The notes under the pieces are model-generated. The model saw only the letters and a program-made list of their open reading frames with translations. It was not told the origin of the DNA and did not search any database. Positions 1 through 12,300 of a stretch of 64,000 nt of DNA are shown here, in pieces. The number at the start of each line of letters is the position of its first letter. Position 1 is the stretch's first letter. A program made the translations under genes and the position numbers. This stretch comes from Cyprinodon diabolis (Eukaryota > Chordata > Actinopteri > Cyprinodontiformes > Cyprinodontidae), in NCBI GenBank assembly GCA_030533445.1, contig CM060070.1, positions 24,767,501 to 24,831,500 on the forward strand, written 5' to 3'.

Positions 1-1059
1 TTAAAATGTTAATTTGTGGGAAAAAAATAAGGGATTAGCTCAGAGGGGTTGTCATTTATCAGTCTTTTTTGGCACAAAATCAGATCTTGGTCCTTAGACC
101 AATTACTGATCTTGCTGCAGAAGACACAAAACTAGACAAATGATCAACCCAGAGGTAGAAAACTAACCCTTATTTTAACCTGGATGCTCCTTAAGAAAGG
201 GAACTGACACAAATGATTAAAAACTGCAGTGAACCTGTAAGGCTAAATCATACTCATACTTCAACTAGATTTCTTTTCTCAGGACTGCAAGGTCACAATT
301 AGACACTGTTATCTTAAACTAATACATTAGTCTTGCATTGCATCTTGCTAACAAAGATAATGCTTTTTTAAATTTAAATTTGGCTTTTAGTAGCTTTTAC
401 AATAATGGCTTCCTCTCTGAGTGGCCTTTCAGGAAATATATATATATATATTTTGTTTTTAATCTTGGACTTGTATTCACATTTAACATCAGCTAAACTT
501 CTTGCATCTGGTCCAAATTCCTTTCTCATATCCTGATGGATCTCCTTTGAACTTACCGTAGAGTCACACAAAAAAAAAAAAAAAATGGAGATGTTACCTT
601 AAAAACACATCCTTAGCTTTGCCTCCTGTCAGTGTGAATTAGTTATATGAAACCTTGTCTTTCTCATCTCAGTTTTCTAAAATAGTTTGAAGGCATAAAA
701 ATAGTATCGGTAACCCTGACCTAAAACTGGAAGGGTTTAGTTAGATTTAATAGCATAAGAAAAAAAGAAAGAAATTAGGGTTTGGTCTTTTTATATGATG
801 TAAGTAAACATCTAGTTTGAGATGTTGCATATCTCCCTCAGTGGCTCTCTATGTTCAACAAAGTACCAAGAATCAAGCACCACAGCAGCTGCTCTAAGCA
901 TCATGTCATGTATTTCATGTTAATACTAAAAACCATTACAGCTCTTTGACATTCGGTCCAAAAACACATCCTCCACTACATGTCACACAAAGGAACATCT
1001 TCCTCATTAACCAGACACACTAGCAAACATCATTCAGCGCTCACAGAGAAAAATTAGTA
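1..1059. other. 3' flank of myo9b, no recognisable gene
   Basis: AT-rich sequence with a short TA run (436-450). A 65-codon minus-strand frame (374-571) is discussed as a finding; otherwise I see nothing coding. Confidence 0.5.
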
Positions 1060-1792
1060 TTTATTTCTATCAGCCTCGACGGGAGCTGCTCTCTTCGCCG
1101 GGACTGTCCACGTCTGAGCGAAGTGGCGTTCCTTGAATGAAGGACGTGACTCAGAGACTTCAGAGAAGCTGTGGCATGGCGTCGTGGTCAGGCTTGTGTT
1201 CTTCTCTTTCTTTCTTTCTTTTCTATGGGGAGAAAGTGGCTTGTGCTGCTTCCGTTTCACTTTGCAAAACTGAAAGCAATGACTTCCTATCTGGTGATGT
1301 TTTGTGCGACAGATAAAACTGGTGAGGTCCTTGTTCTGAACGCGTTTTGTTCCACATCAGTACAGTACACGCAGAACGTCAACAGAGGTCCACTGAGCAG
1401 GTATTATGGTGGGAAAAATGGGTTATCAAAATCAAGGCACCAGCTAGCAATTGTGAACATTAGGAGAAAAGGGAAAAGTGTGACTAGAACTGCAATGTTT
1501 TACTTTTACTTGCCCAAATTATAAAAACCAAACCATGAGGCAGCAGAAGATGCAGCCTGTAGTCAAACTGTACTCAACAACAGTAACCGCAGTATATTAA
1601 AAATGAGAGAAAAGGTGCTTGGTAACCAATTGTCCAGTTATTTCTCCCTACAAACAGGACAAAACAAAACTTTTGACACATTTCAGGTGCCTTAATCAGT
1701 TTCTGTTGTAACATTCTCTCAGCCATTCAAACATATAGGTCATTCCTGCAGCCGTTCTTCTCCTCGGTGTCCATCCGAGGGTGCTTGGCAGC
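1060..1792 (-). other. myo9b: Candidate myo9b 3'UTR with AATAAA polyadenylation signal
   Basis: From the stop codon (1793) the first AATAAA I found in transcript sense is at 1065-1060, followed by a GU-rich stretch (TGTGTCTGG) about 35-45 nt later. This would give a 3'UTR of about 0.75 kb. Open frames on the plus strand here (for example 1171-1524) show no family similarity. Confidence 0.45.
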
Positions 1793-4700
1793 TCAGATGT
1801 CGTCGTCAATGTAGGGTATGTCAGGGTCAGAAAAGCGTCTGTGACCCTTGGGGGTTGCTATATTTTTTTGCTGGAGCGTAGACGTGGCGATGGAGGATGA
1901 AGAGGAGGAAGCGGAGGGAGGACAGGAGGAGAAATGCAGCAACAAGCCACACTCAGGGTTATCGAGGTACAAAGACTGGATGCTGTCTTTACGACGGCCG
2001 GGCTGCTCCCGTTTATGGATGAGATGCGTAAGCGCCCGATTTCCAGGAAGAGGGACGGTCTGTGAAGAACCGGTGGCTGGTTGCTGGGGAAGGACACCTG
2101 GAGGCAGCTTCACGGTGTCTGGGATGACAGGGTTGCGGCGCTGCAGGGGATGCTTGAAGGAGGAGTTAGAGGTTTGAGACGCCGTGGAGGCGCAGCTGGA
2201 CAGAGAGGAGCTGGAGCTGGCAGGGGTGAGGTTAGCCAGAGTTGGTCGTCCACTGGCGATTCTAGGTCGCTGGGCCAGATCTGAAGGTTTAGCAGGAAAA
2301 ACTGGCCTGTGTCTTCTCAGCTGGACGCCACACTGTCCTGGAATAGAGAGAAGGATGAGAAATTATCCAGAAATAAGGAGGATCACATGACTGAATAGAC
2401 ATTTCCCACAATGGATTCAGGAAGGTGAAAAAAAAAGGAAGATCATGCAACCATGTTATGTAAGATGAAATACAGTCATGAAAAAAAAACAGGACATGCC
2501 GTGACAGACTGTGCAGCTTGACATACTTGGAGAGGAATACATTTATTTACTAAAAAATTCATAGCATATAAATAAACAACAAATCCTGAAAGGCAACAAG
2601 AACAAAAAGTGAAAAAAATAAAATTATTTTTTGGTGAGATTTAGTGGACACCAAAACAGTGGACAGATTTAGTGCAAATCAAACAGCATTCAAGGTCAAA
2701 TATATCAGGTTAACTGTGAAACATGGAGGTGGAAGGGTCATGGTTTGAGTACAGTGTGTTGCCCATGATGTATCCCAATGTGCTTGAGGAAAAATGTGAG
2801 ACCATCTGTAAAACAAATGTACCCCCCCCCCAGAAAATAAATAGAACATGAACACATTGTACTGTCTGATAATTAAAGAAATGGAAAGTCCTGGGCGGAG
2901 TCAAAGCCCAGATCTTGCAGTAACGTGGCTTCAAACGGGTAGAACATGCAAGAAACCCTCGTATGTCTCACAGCTGAAAGTGATGAATGGGGAACAACTT
3001 CCTCTGACAACTTCAGAAACGGTAGATGGCAACAAGAAGCTTCATGAGAGATATTCCAGCCAAAACCGCTGTCTATTAGGGACTTCTTCTTCTGTTAGAA
3101 AAACATTCATGTTCCAATTTGCTACTTCATGTTTTTCCGTAAAAGTTTAAAAAACAATCCACTGGACTTGGTTTCCAAGGTTTGAAGACGTTTCACTTCG
3201 CCTCCAGGATCGAACATGACAGGAAGCTTCCTGCAGGGGAAGCGAAACGTCTTCAAACCTTGGAAACCAAGTCCAGGGGATTGTTTTTTAAACTTTTACG
3301 GAATGACTAGGACCTGGATGACTGAGAATCTTCATCAGCATACTTCATGTTTAAACGTTTGTTCCGTTACCTTTAGGTGATGAGATTTCTGGATGAAAAA
3401 CTAAATATCTAATGGGAATCCACATTTTTCACATGACTGTATATCCAGGAAATAACATTTCCAAGTATTTTCTTTGATATCGTGCCCAAATGTGTGGACG
3501 GCGTCTGGACGACGTTTGAGCATGCATCTGTGCCATGCGTGAATTTACATGCAAACAAACACACAAACACGGTTGCTGTTCCTCCAACCTGCTTTGTTTA
3601 CAGAGCAGACATCAGCGCCCCGTCACCATCACTGGTCCAGACCTGCACCACAAAAGACAGGAAGGGCCCAACCCAGCGGCCCCGGGGTCTGGTCAGAAAC
3701 CCAAAGGTGTGTGAGAGGAACAGGTAGAAGGCAGGAAACGCCACACTGTACCTTAATACTGACCTTCTGGCTCGGAGCCGTGGGCAGACAAGCGCTGCTG
3801 CTGTTCATCCAGAAGACTCTCAGAGCTCAGGGAAGCTTCGGAGTCCAGGTTCTCCTGGTCTGAACCGGGCTGCTCCATCTCTGGCAGCCGACAAGCCAGT
3901 TCGTCTCTGAGAATCAACAGAGGAATGGTTACAAACGACCAATTGATGTAACCGTTGACAAAATTGGTGAGCAAACATCCTTACTTTTCTTGTTTGATGG
4001 ATTTGATGCGATCCAAAAGATTATTCTCTGTCTCAGTATCCGAGTCCAGCGGCTCGTTCTCAGGGACGGCGCTGAGATCAGAACTGGCCTTCTCTCGCAT
4101 CTGCACAAGACACAGCAGCCAGACCCATAACCTACCAGCTCAGCCAGTATGTTAAACTAGTTATTACAGAACGGAGCCAAAATGGTTAGTGAGGTCAAAA
4201 GAAAAGCCAAGTGATGTCACCTGTGGACTTCATGCATTTACACACACAGTCTAACAGCACATTTGTGAGTAACGGTGAAAAAATGATCTCCAGTGCCAAA
4301 CGTTTTGATACTGCTTGAAGCTTTTCCCATGATATCAGGTAACAACAACCCCTAAATGTAATGGGATCTTACAGGGATTTAATTGTAACAGATCAACAAA
4401 AGAGTTGGACGGCTTTTTTTTTAAATTAAAGAGAAAGACTGCTGCTTCCAATACCATAACAAAACAAAAATGCCTCCCACTGCAGTTACAGCTGCAAGTC
4501 TTTCAGAGTACACACCTCCATGCTCTTGGGTTAATGTCCTGCTAAGAGGTGGTACTCCCTCCTAGTTTCTCTGCAGCCTCTAACAGGTTCTGCAGTTTAA
4601 GCTCAGTTAATTTTTTCATCAAAACTCATCAGCACCAGAGCATCTTTTTCCACATGCTGAGTTTTCTACACGGCTTGTTACAAAATGCAAAAAGCTGTTG

Positions 4701-6334
4701 ATCTGTATAGCTCCTTAAGACTGACTGAATCTCAGCTGCTCCCCAGTTCAGGTGGCCAAGTCCCAGAGGTTTGCAATAGTGCCAACATATTCTCCGCCTC
4801 TATTGCTGTGTTTCACGGTCTTTGTGATCCTGTTTGGCAACTATTTATCTCCAACAAACCTCGGAGGCTTTTGCAAGATAGCAGGATTTCTACTGAGAAC
4901 ACAAACTAGATGGGAGTTAGCAGGTCAGCTAGGAAGAAGTTCAAGCAGTAATCAACACGAGGCTCCGTATTCACATAAGAAAACTGTTGTATTAAAACCA
5001 TATAGCCTTTAAAGTCCCAATCTTGTTAGATCCCTGTTTAACAAAGGGAGATTAAAGAATGCCATGGTACCCTAAAAACAATAAATCCCTTAACATCACC
5101 AGCAGGACAAATAAGAAAACAAGGAGAACATGCAAACAACTCCCAGTTAGTACGAACCAATGAACTGCATTAAGGCAAAACAGCAGAGAAACCATTAAAA
5201 AAATTACAAATAAAAGGAAAGAACAAAAGACTAAGCACCTGTATCTAACATGCCATGCATAGGTGCTTAAACATGGCGCACTGCTCCACACTACATCTAC
5301 GTACTCTAGATCTAGGATGATACATACCACCACTCCTTTGTAAGGAGCTGGGAACCTGAGAGGTAAATGCCGGCAGGGCTACAGAGAGACAAGGAACATT
5401 AACCATGTTACCCATGTAAAACCTGACAGAGGTCATGTGCAGTGGGATTAACTGATGGAATGATGAATATGGTTAATGAATGTCAGTGAGTTCCGTAAAA
5501 CAGATGCATGTTCTCCGCTTTTGGTGAAAAGTGATCCTGTACTCATGGAATGAAGGGATCTGACCCCAAGACCTGCTGTTATAGATCTTTTTGATACTCA
5601 TGGAGCTTTGAATGGAACGTTCAGAGGGCGAAGCCTCATGTTTTTAAAAGTCAAGTACTAAATTTGACTTAATGCTGAAATCTTAATACATTCAATGCTT
5701 TTTCATCAGGAGCTTTAAGCTGGAACCACTGAGGATTATATGTAATTGCATGAGTAGGTCGTTAGATTTCAATCAGTCACATCTATGAAGAAAAATTAAA
5801 CCCACAGTCAGTATCTTTTAAGTTTACTGGGTCAGACTCGGGCTGCTCAGTTACTCTTAGACCTACCAGTCTACAAACTCATTGTGCATCTTGTGGGAAT
5901 CATAAATCCTCTAAACATAAACATTTTCTTTAAATAAGGCATCAACCTGCAGAATGAAGACTGGAACTCACTTCAGATTAAACTACAGCAGGCTCTTGTA
6001 GGCCAGCCTGATTGTGTTTTGTTTTATTTTGGATCTTAATGATGAAATATGCATGTATGAAACTAAAAGCCTAAGAAATGAGGGATACATATGAGTTTTG
6101 ACAAAATGTAGCAGACTGCAAGATTTGGGATTAAAGCCTGCATTAAAAGCAGCAGTGCTGATCAGAGAGATGGAGATATATATATATATTTCTTTCTAAT
6201 CTTCACTCACTGTGTTCTTTCTCTTTAGTTTCAGCTGATTAACAGCCAGAGCCTCAGCGTACTCCAGCTGCTCTATCTCCTCCATCTTCTCATTGTAGCG
6301 CCGGATCTGCTCAATGATGAGCATCTCCACACAC
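1793..6334 (-). CDS. myo9b: myo9b exons 39-43: post-GAP helix and C-terminus
   Basis: Exons 6211-6334, 5328-5378 (optional), 3985-4100, 3764-3906 and 1793-2337 (residues 1936-2261). Exon 39 ([19 protein letters not shown]) is a helix continuing the RhoGAP. Exon 42 has [19 protein letters not shown], close to human GSDEENLDSETSASTESLL. The last exon is Ser/Pro-rich with a poly-Ser tract, then [17 protein letters not shown] and [10 protein letters not shown], matching human KLPPGL, ARRPDQIHSVY and RRYSDP. The protein ends in acidic YIDDDI and the stop is TGA (1795-1793). Confidence 0.92.
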
Positions 6335-9300
6335 CTACATGCAAACCAGGAGCAGAGAGTGAGCTCAGATCAAACAGAAAAAAATAAATTATGAGTATAT
6401 GTATTCTATTTCTGATTTACGTCGTGGTCTTTGCAACGTCCTTCATGCTGAGCAGCGGGTCAGCTGTGTTGGGACACCGCAGGATACACGGAGCAAACAC
6501 AATGGCTAACGAGTTGGGGGACATGCGATTGTGAGCCTCTTCCTTAGAGACCCTGCAGGAAAACCATCAGAGAAAAGTCTAATTTCTCTACTGTTAGGAC
6601 CAATAACATTTCAGGCTTTAAATTTACAACTGAACTACCTTTTTTTAAATATGTGTACCTACTTCTTTGCATGTGCAATTTGAAACACACCAGGAGGAGA
6701 ATATCTACCTGACAAGATGGAAAATGAGCCGCTCTAATGTGCTGAAGTTTGCTGTGGGGAGCTCCTCCAGAACTTTGTAAATGGCTTGGAGCTGCTCCTG
6801 CTTCTCTGGCAGTTCTAATACGGTGAAAGTTCAGAGGTATGGAAGATCAATATTAAATCAAATGCTGTGAAAACATATCTAAATCTGTTTAGTACAGTTT
6901 TGAGTTGACCTTGACTCGTGTTCCACTCACCCACTGCATGCAGGAAGTCATTGTAATGAGTGAAGGTCATGAGTGGGTCCGGCAGCTCCCTTAACCACTG
7001 CTTCACCAGGCCTGTCACTGTATGGATGGGATGCTCCTCAAGGTTTACCAGGTGAGGCTCTAAAGAGCAGCAACACAAAGTTTAGGACTTCCTTTCCTTT
7101 TCCTTACATGTCTAATTGAAGAACCTGACTAAGAGAGGATCTAACCTGTGTCTAGCCGCTGGTGCAGCTCTTTCATTCGGTTGGCGGAGCCTGATTTGCG
7201 GTAGATTCCCTCTGTGTAGAGGCCGTGCATCTCAACATGCTCGAGCATCATCTCCAGCACCATTGGCACAGGGTTCTTATCGCTCACCAGGTGGCAAACA
7301 CGCACCCCGAAGTGGCGCCCACTGACCTCCTCATCGTTCTGAGCATCCGTAAGCGCAATAATTTCCATCTTTATTCAACTACACACCAGCATTGCTTTAC
7401 AAAACACATTTATTAGCAATGAGTGAACTCCAACATACCTTTCTGGCACAGAAACTGGAGCAGCTGATGTTTATTTTAGCAAGGCACTTCTTGTGGCATA
7501 TCATTTTACAATCTGTAAAAATAGGCGGTTTATTAAACCGATTCACATTGATACAGGGTCAAGATCAAACATGGCCGCCTTTGGGTTTTTACTCACTGCT
7601 GCACATGTAGGCTTTCTCCATGCCCCAGATGTAAGAGCTGCATGTGTCGCATGACTGCACGATGCTGACCTGATAGTTAACGAAACCATGGTCCAGCAGG
7701 ATCTCCATCTAAAGAAAAAACAACAACAAAAAATAAATAAAAGAGGGAATACTTAAAAACTAACATACCTACAGCAGGAGAGGGGAAAAAAATAAAGGAA
7801 AATACAATGTTCATGCTTACGCTTTTATCTTTCTTCCTCCTTTTCTTTCTGGTTTTGGTGGGCTGGAAGAGAGTCGCAGCTGTTAGAACAATGTTTTGGT
7901 TCCAGATTCAGATCAATCATTGTCCTGAATTAGTCTCACCTTGACGGGCTCAGCTTCCTCCTTCTTCACCTCACCTCTGATAAACCCATCCAGCACCGAC
8001 TGGAACAGGTTGACCACTAACTGAACGTCCTCCTGCTGTTTGTCTGTGGCCAGGACAGTCACTTTCTTCTTGAAGCCGGTCATTAGTCCTTTGTAGCCGA
8101 TGGTAGGGTTCTGTGGGGCATCAGTAGAGGTTAGGGGGACTGTTTAACAATGATGAACATTCTTATTAAGTACATTTCGAATCTCCTTACCGGGACAGAA
8201 TACATGGATTTTATATGCTCTCTAAACTGCATGGTGGCAGTGATAAAGATAGACTCTGTAGGTGACAGAGACTTGCCTCTGGAGCGGAAATCATTCACCT
8301 TAGAAAGGAGAAAAAGAGAAAAAACTTACACTCTGTAAAAGTTCTTGTTTTTGTAAATGTAATAAAACAAATCCGGTAAAGAGTCAACATTTCTCCGTTT
8401 TCCACTCACCTGGTTGCCCAGAAACTCGTCCAGGTGCCGCAGCTCATTGGCATTTGTTATCACTCTGTCCAGAGACGCGTCCCACTGCTCCGACACTCGG
8501 GTAGCACGGCTGATCTTAATCGTAGGGTTCCTGCGCACTGACAGGCCGGGAGGAGGCGCTGTGGGGATGAAAGATTTGTTTTTATTAAATCCAAAGATGT
8601 ATCAAATCTTTCTGTCTGGGCTGAGACCAAACGGATCAATAAACATCTTTTAAAGGGAAGCAGCTCTCTTAAATGTGGGGAATTGTCGACAAGGTATATT
8701 CTACCTTCACCAGCTGTAGACTTGTCGATAAGACTCTGAGCAAACGTCAGGTCTCCATTGTCTGGAGTCTGGGCCTCTTTGGTCCTTTTCTTTAAAATCT
8801 TGCTGAAAAAGCCAACTGACCTGTGGAGCAGGAAAAACATAAAAAAACCATAACCTCCAGAGTAAAAAGAAAAGATTCACAAGCAGTTTTATCTAGATAG
8901 AAATGGTTGACAGGATCATATCTCAAATCCAGCAAACGTCAGGAATGTTTAATCTTTGGCTTTTCCTTTTACACACTGGATTTAGATGTTTACCTGTCTG
9001 GTGTGGTTGCATTGGTTTGCATGGAGTCTGGCTGTCCAGCACCCTCTTGCTGTCTCTTTCTGAATGAGCTTGACTTTGAGCTGTCACCATGACCTTCAAC
9101 TGACGGAGTTATCTGCAGGTTAATGAAAACAGTGTAGACTTTAAAAACAAATCATGGCCACTTGTCAAAAACAAAACCCACATATTCCCAGTAGAACTAA
9201 ACGAGCCACATACACATAGTTTGGTTTGAAACCTGCTTGAGAAATTACAGAATAAAAAGTGGGAAATTGATTTTTGAATCAATTTGACTGTATGATCTGG

Positions 9301-12300
9301 TTGAACTGTAAAGTGCCTTGAGATGACTTGTGTTGTGAATTGGCGCTATATAAATAAACTGATTTGAATTGAATTGAATTTTCCAGCTTTTATGGATTCT
9401 AGAAGGTAGGTCTTCAACAGGGGTCCGCAACCCCAAAGGGGTCCACGGAGGTACTGCATGGGGGTCGTGAAAGTTTTGGGTTAATAACACTCTTTTTTTA
9501 ATATTCCCCCTGCAATTTTTCCACTAATTGAAAAGTCTTTGAATACACATTAACATGAATAAAACATACTGTATTAAACAGATAAATGGAGGCAGAAGAT
9601 GTCCTTCAGTCATCAATGCACGCATTCAGCGACACACAGGAGCTCTTTCAAGCTGGGCACCGTTTCATTCACAACACCTGTCCCATCAACCAGGAATCAG
9701 AATCAGAAATACTTTAATAATCCCACGGAGAAATTACTTTCGTTACATGACTCCATCTGTAATAGAGTGACTATAGGACCAGTTTGATATAATACAATTT
9801 CATTCACAGGGGTTGATGTTAAGGATTTTTTCACATTTTCACATTTCATTCGCCCAGTCACAAATGAATAACTTTTATTTTAGAGTCACGGTATGTTTAT
9901 ACAAGATAATACTATTAATATAATGTGACTTTTATAGAGGATCATTATGCATAGTTATTTTATACAGTGTTTCCACAGTCTTACATAATTTCAGAATTCC
10001 CTGACTTTTAACTGACTATAGATTAGTTTTCCCTGACAAAATAAATGCACCAACAAGACAATAACAATAACTTAACAGGTCACCAATTTAACATGTTTAG
10101 CTCTATAACATTTAAATGCACCTCTCCAATGTCTAAGAGAAAAAAATGTAATGAACATTTGTTAATGTATGACCTGCATCACTGTACAGAAGACTGCCAT
10201 ATGATAGCGCTTTCTAGCTTGTTTGTCATTTTGGTAACTACATCTAAATTACCGCTAGGTGGACAAAAATCATGCCATCTGCGGGAAAATCACACGGCTT
10301 TTTCAAATCAAGCAACTTTTTCAAATCACGCGACAATGTGTACAAAACAACAAAAATGACGCTTCTGGGTCGTTTTCATCGAATGTCGGTGATTTTAAAG
10401 TAATTTTGAGTGATTAATAAAAAATTTTTTGCGATCATTGCACTTGCCCAGTGGGCAAATGCAATGAAATTTGTACTCTCCCGACAATAAAAACTACTTG
10501 CCCCGGGAAATCGGGTGATGGTTAACATCGAGCCCTGATTCAATATATATAATTAGGGGGTTCCCATTCCATCTCGCCATCAGTTTGGCGGTCCTTGGCC
10601 TGGAAAACGTTGAAGACCCATATTCTAGAAGAAATAAATTCATCTCTATTTGCAAAGCTCAATATGGAAATATCTGTACTGAGTTATTCTGCGTATAACG
10701 GATTCTTTATATCAGAGTACATCAAAATTGGTAAGGACACTGCAGGTATGCTTCACCGGTCGCCATAATAAGTGTGATCTCAATAGTGCTTGCAGGAAGA
10801 AGCTTGGACCAGAAAGCTTCCTATTGCCAATTCAGTTGGTATTAGGGTTGTCCCAATATAACTTATTCAATTCTGATATGATAGCGATATCGTGATGATC
10901 CAATACAATATAGGCAAAAATCAGGTATTAGAAAAGGCTTAATCAAGTGGTATTACAGAGAGCATGGTGCTTGTATTTCAGGGTAGCAGGTCGATACGTT
11001 CAAATTTGTCCCAGCTATGCTATGCCGGTGTGTAGCCACCTCACTGCGGCAGCAGGTCTGATTATTTGCATATTAAGGGGAGGTCATCTACCCCAAGAAA
11101 AATACATTGCTTCTTCATATCTACCGTGTGACACATGTAAATGTACAAATCTTTATGTTTTGGGTTTTTATAATGTGGAGCTTCCTTACTGGTGGCCCCA
11201 CAAAGGTGAAGGATAGGATGTGATTCATTTATTTTGTTTGGACAAATTAGGAATTTGCTACCATAAACCCGAGAAGTGAGAGGAAATGGGAAGCAGGTTG
11301 TGAAAAGGATAAATGATAACGACACCATCTAAACAGAAATCAGTTGAGGAAACCTTTTATTTCATGTTTCCTTTTCTGTCTTTGTATTTCTTGTTTGATC
11401 ATCTTGTAAAGGTGTGAATAATGAAAATAGAATTCTGGGCAGGTTACAGTACCTCTCTGAGCGCCCAGGGGTCTCTGACAGAGATCGCCCAGGCTCCTTC
11501 AGAACTTGGAGACAAACTGTCGACGGATGATTGGGACGTTTCCCTCCTGCAGGAAGAGAATGCATACATATGAATGAAAGACAAAGCAGAGCAGGTTTAA
11601 CAGATTAATGGGTTAGGATAGTAATAGAATGTTGTAACAGCAGACTCACAGCGAGGGTTTCTTTACATTCTCCTTTTGGCTTTGAGGTGGAGACCTCGTG
11701 CACTCAGAGCTCTCCCCATTGCTCCTCCAGTCCTTCCATTTCTCTGGCTTCTCCTTCATTGCTCCAGAGCGGCGCTGCAGATTCACAGCCCCGATGGCTT
11801 CCCCTGAGCCGTTATCCTGCACAGAGTCCACGGGCTGCAGAGGTAAGCTGGATGGACGAACCGGACCTGCAGAGGGAGGAGAGGATTTTCCCTCCTTCTT
11901 TCCTCCTTTCTCCTCCCTGGTCTTCCACTCCACAAAGGTGTACTGGTCCAGCTCCTTGCTGTCCGAACGCTCCTTCAGCTTGGATGTCTCCTGGTTTTGG
12001 CTCTTTGGGGGGGATGTTTGATCTTGGTTGGTGGCTGATAATGAAGAAGAGGCAAGGCGTTGAGATTCTCTCTGACTGTGCTCCAGGCCTCTTCGTCTCC
12101 TCTGCTCTCTCTTCTCCAGGCTCCTGGATGAAGGGACCTTGGTAACGAGGCCAGCATGTCGCCTCTTCAGTCCAGCATGTGGAGACGTAGAGGTGTTTTT
12201 GGACTTTTCGTCCTCCTGAGGTGGAGATATGGCTGTAAGTGTGTTTGGTGTGACCTCATCTGAGGGCAGACCAGGTTCCTCCTCCTTATCTAGCTGGGGT

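Noticed and set aside
1171..1524. 117-codon plus-strand open frame in the 3'UTR region
   Set aside because: No domain, low-complexity start, lies antisense to the myo9b 3'UTR and shows no splice or family evidence.
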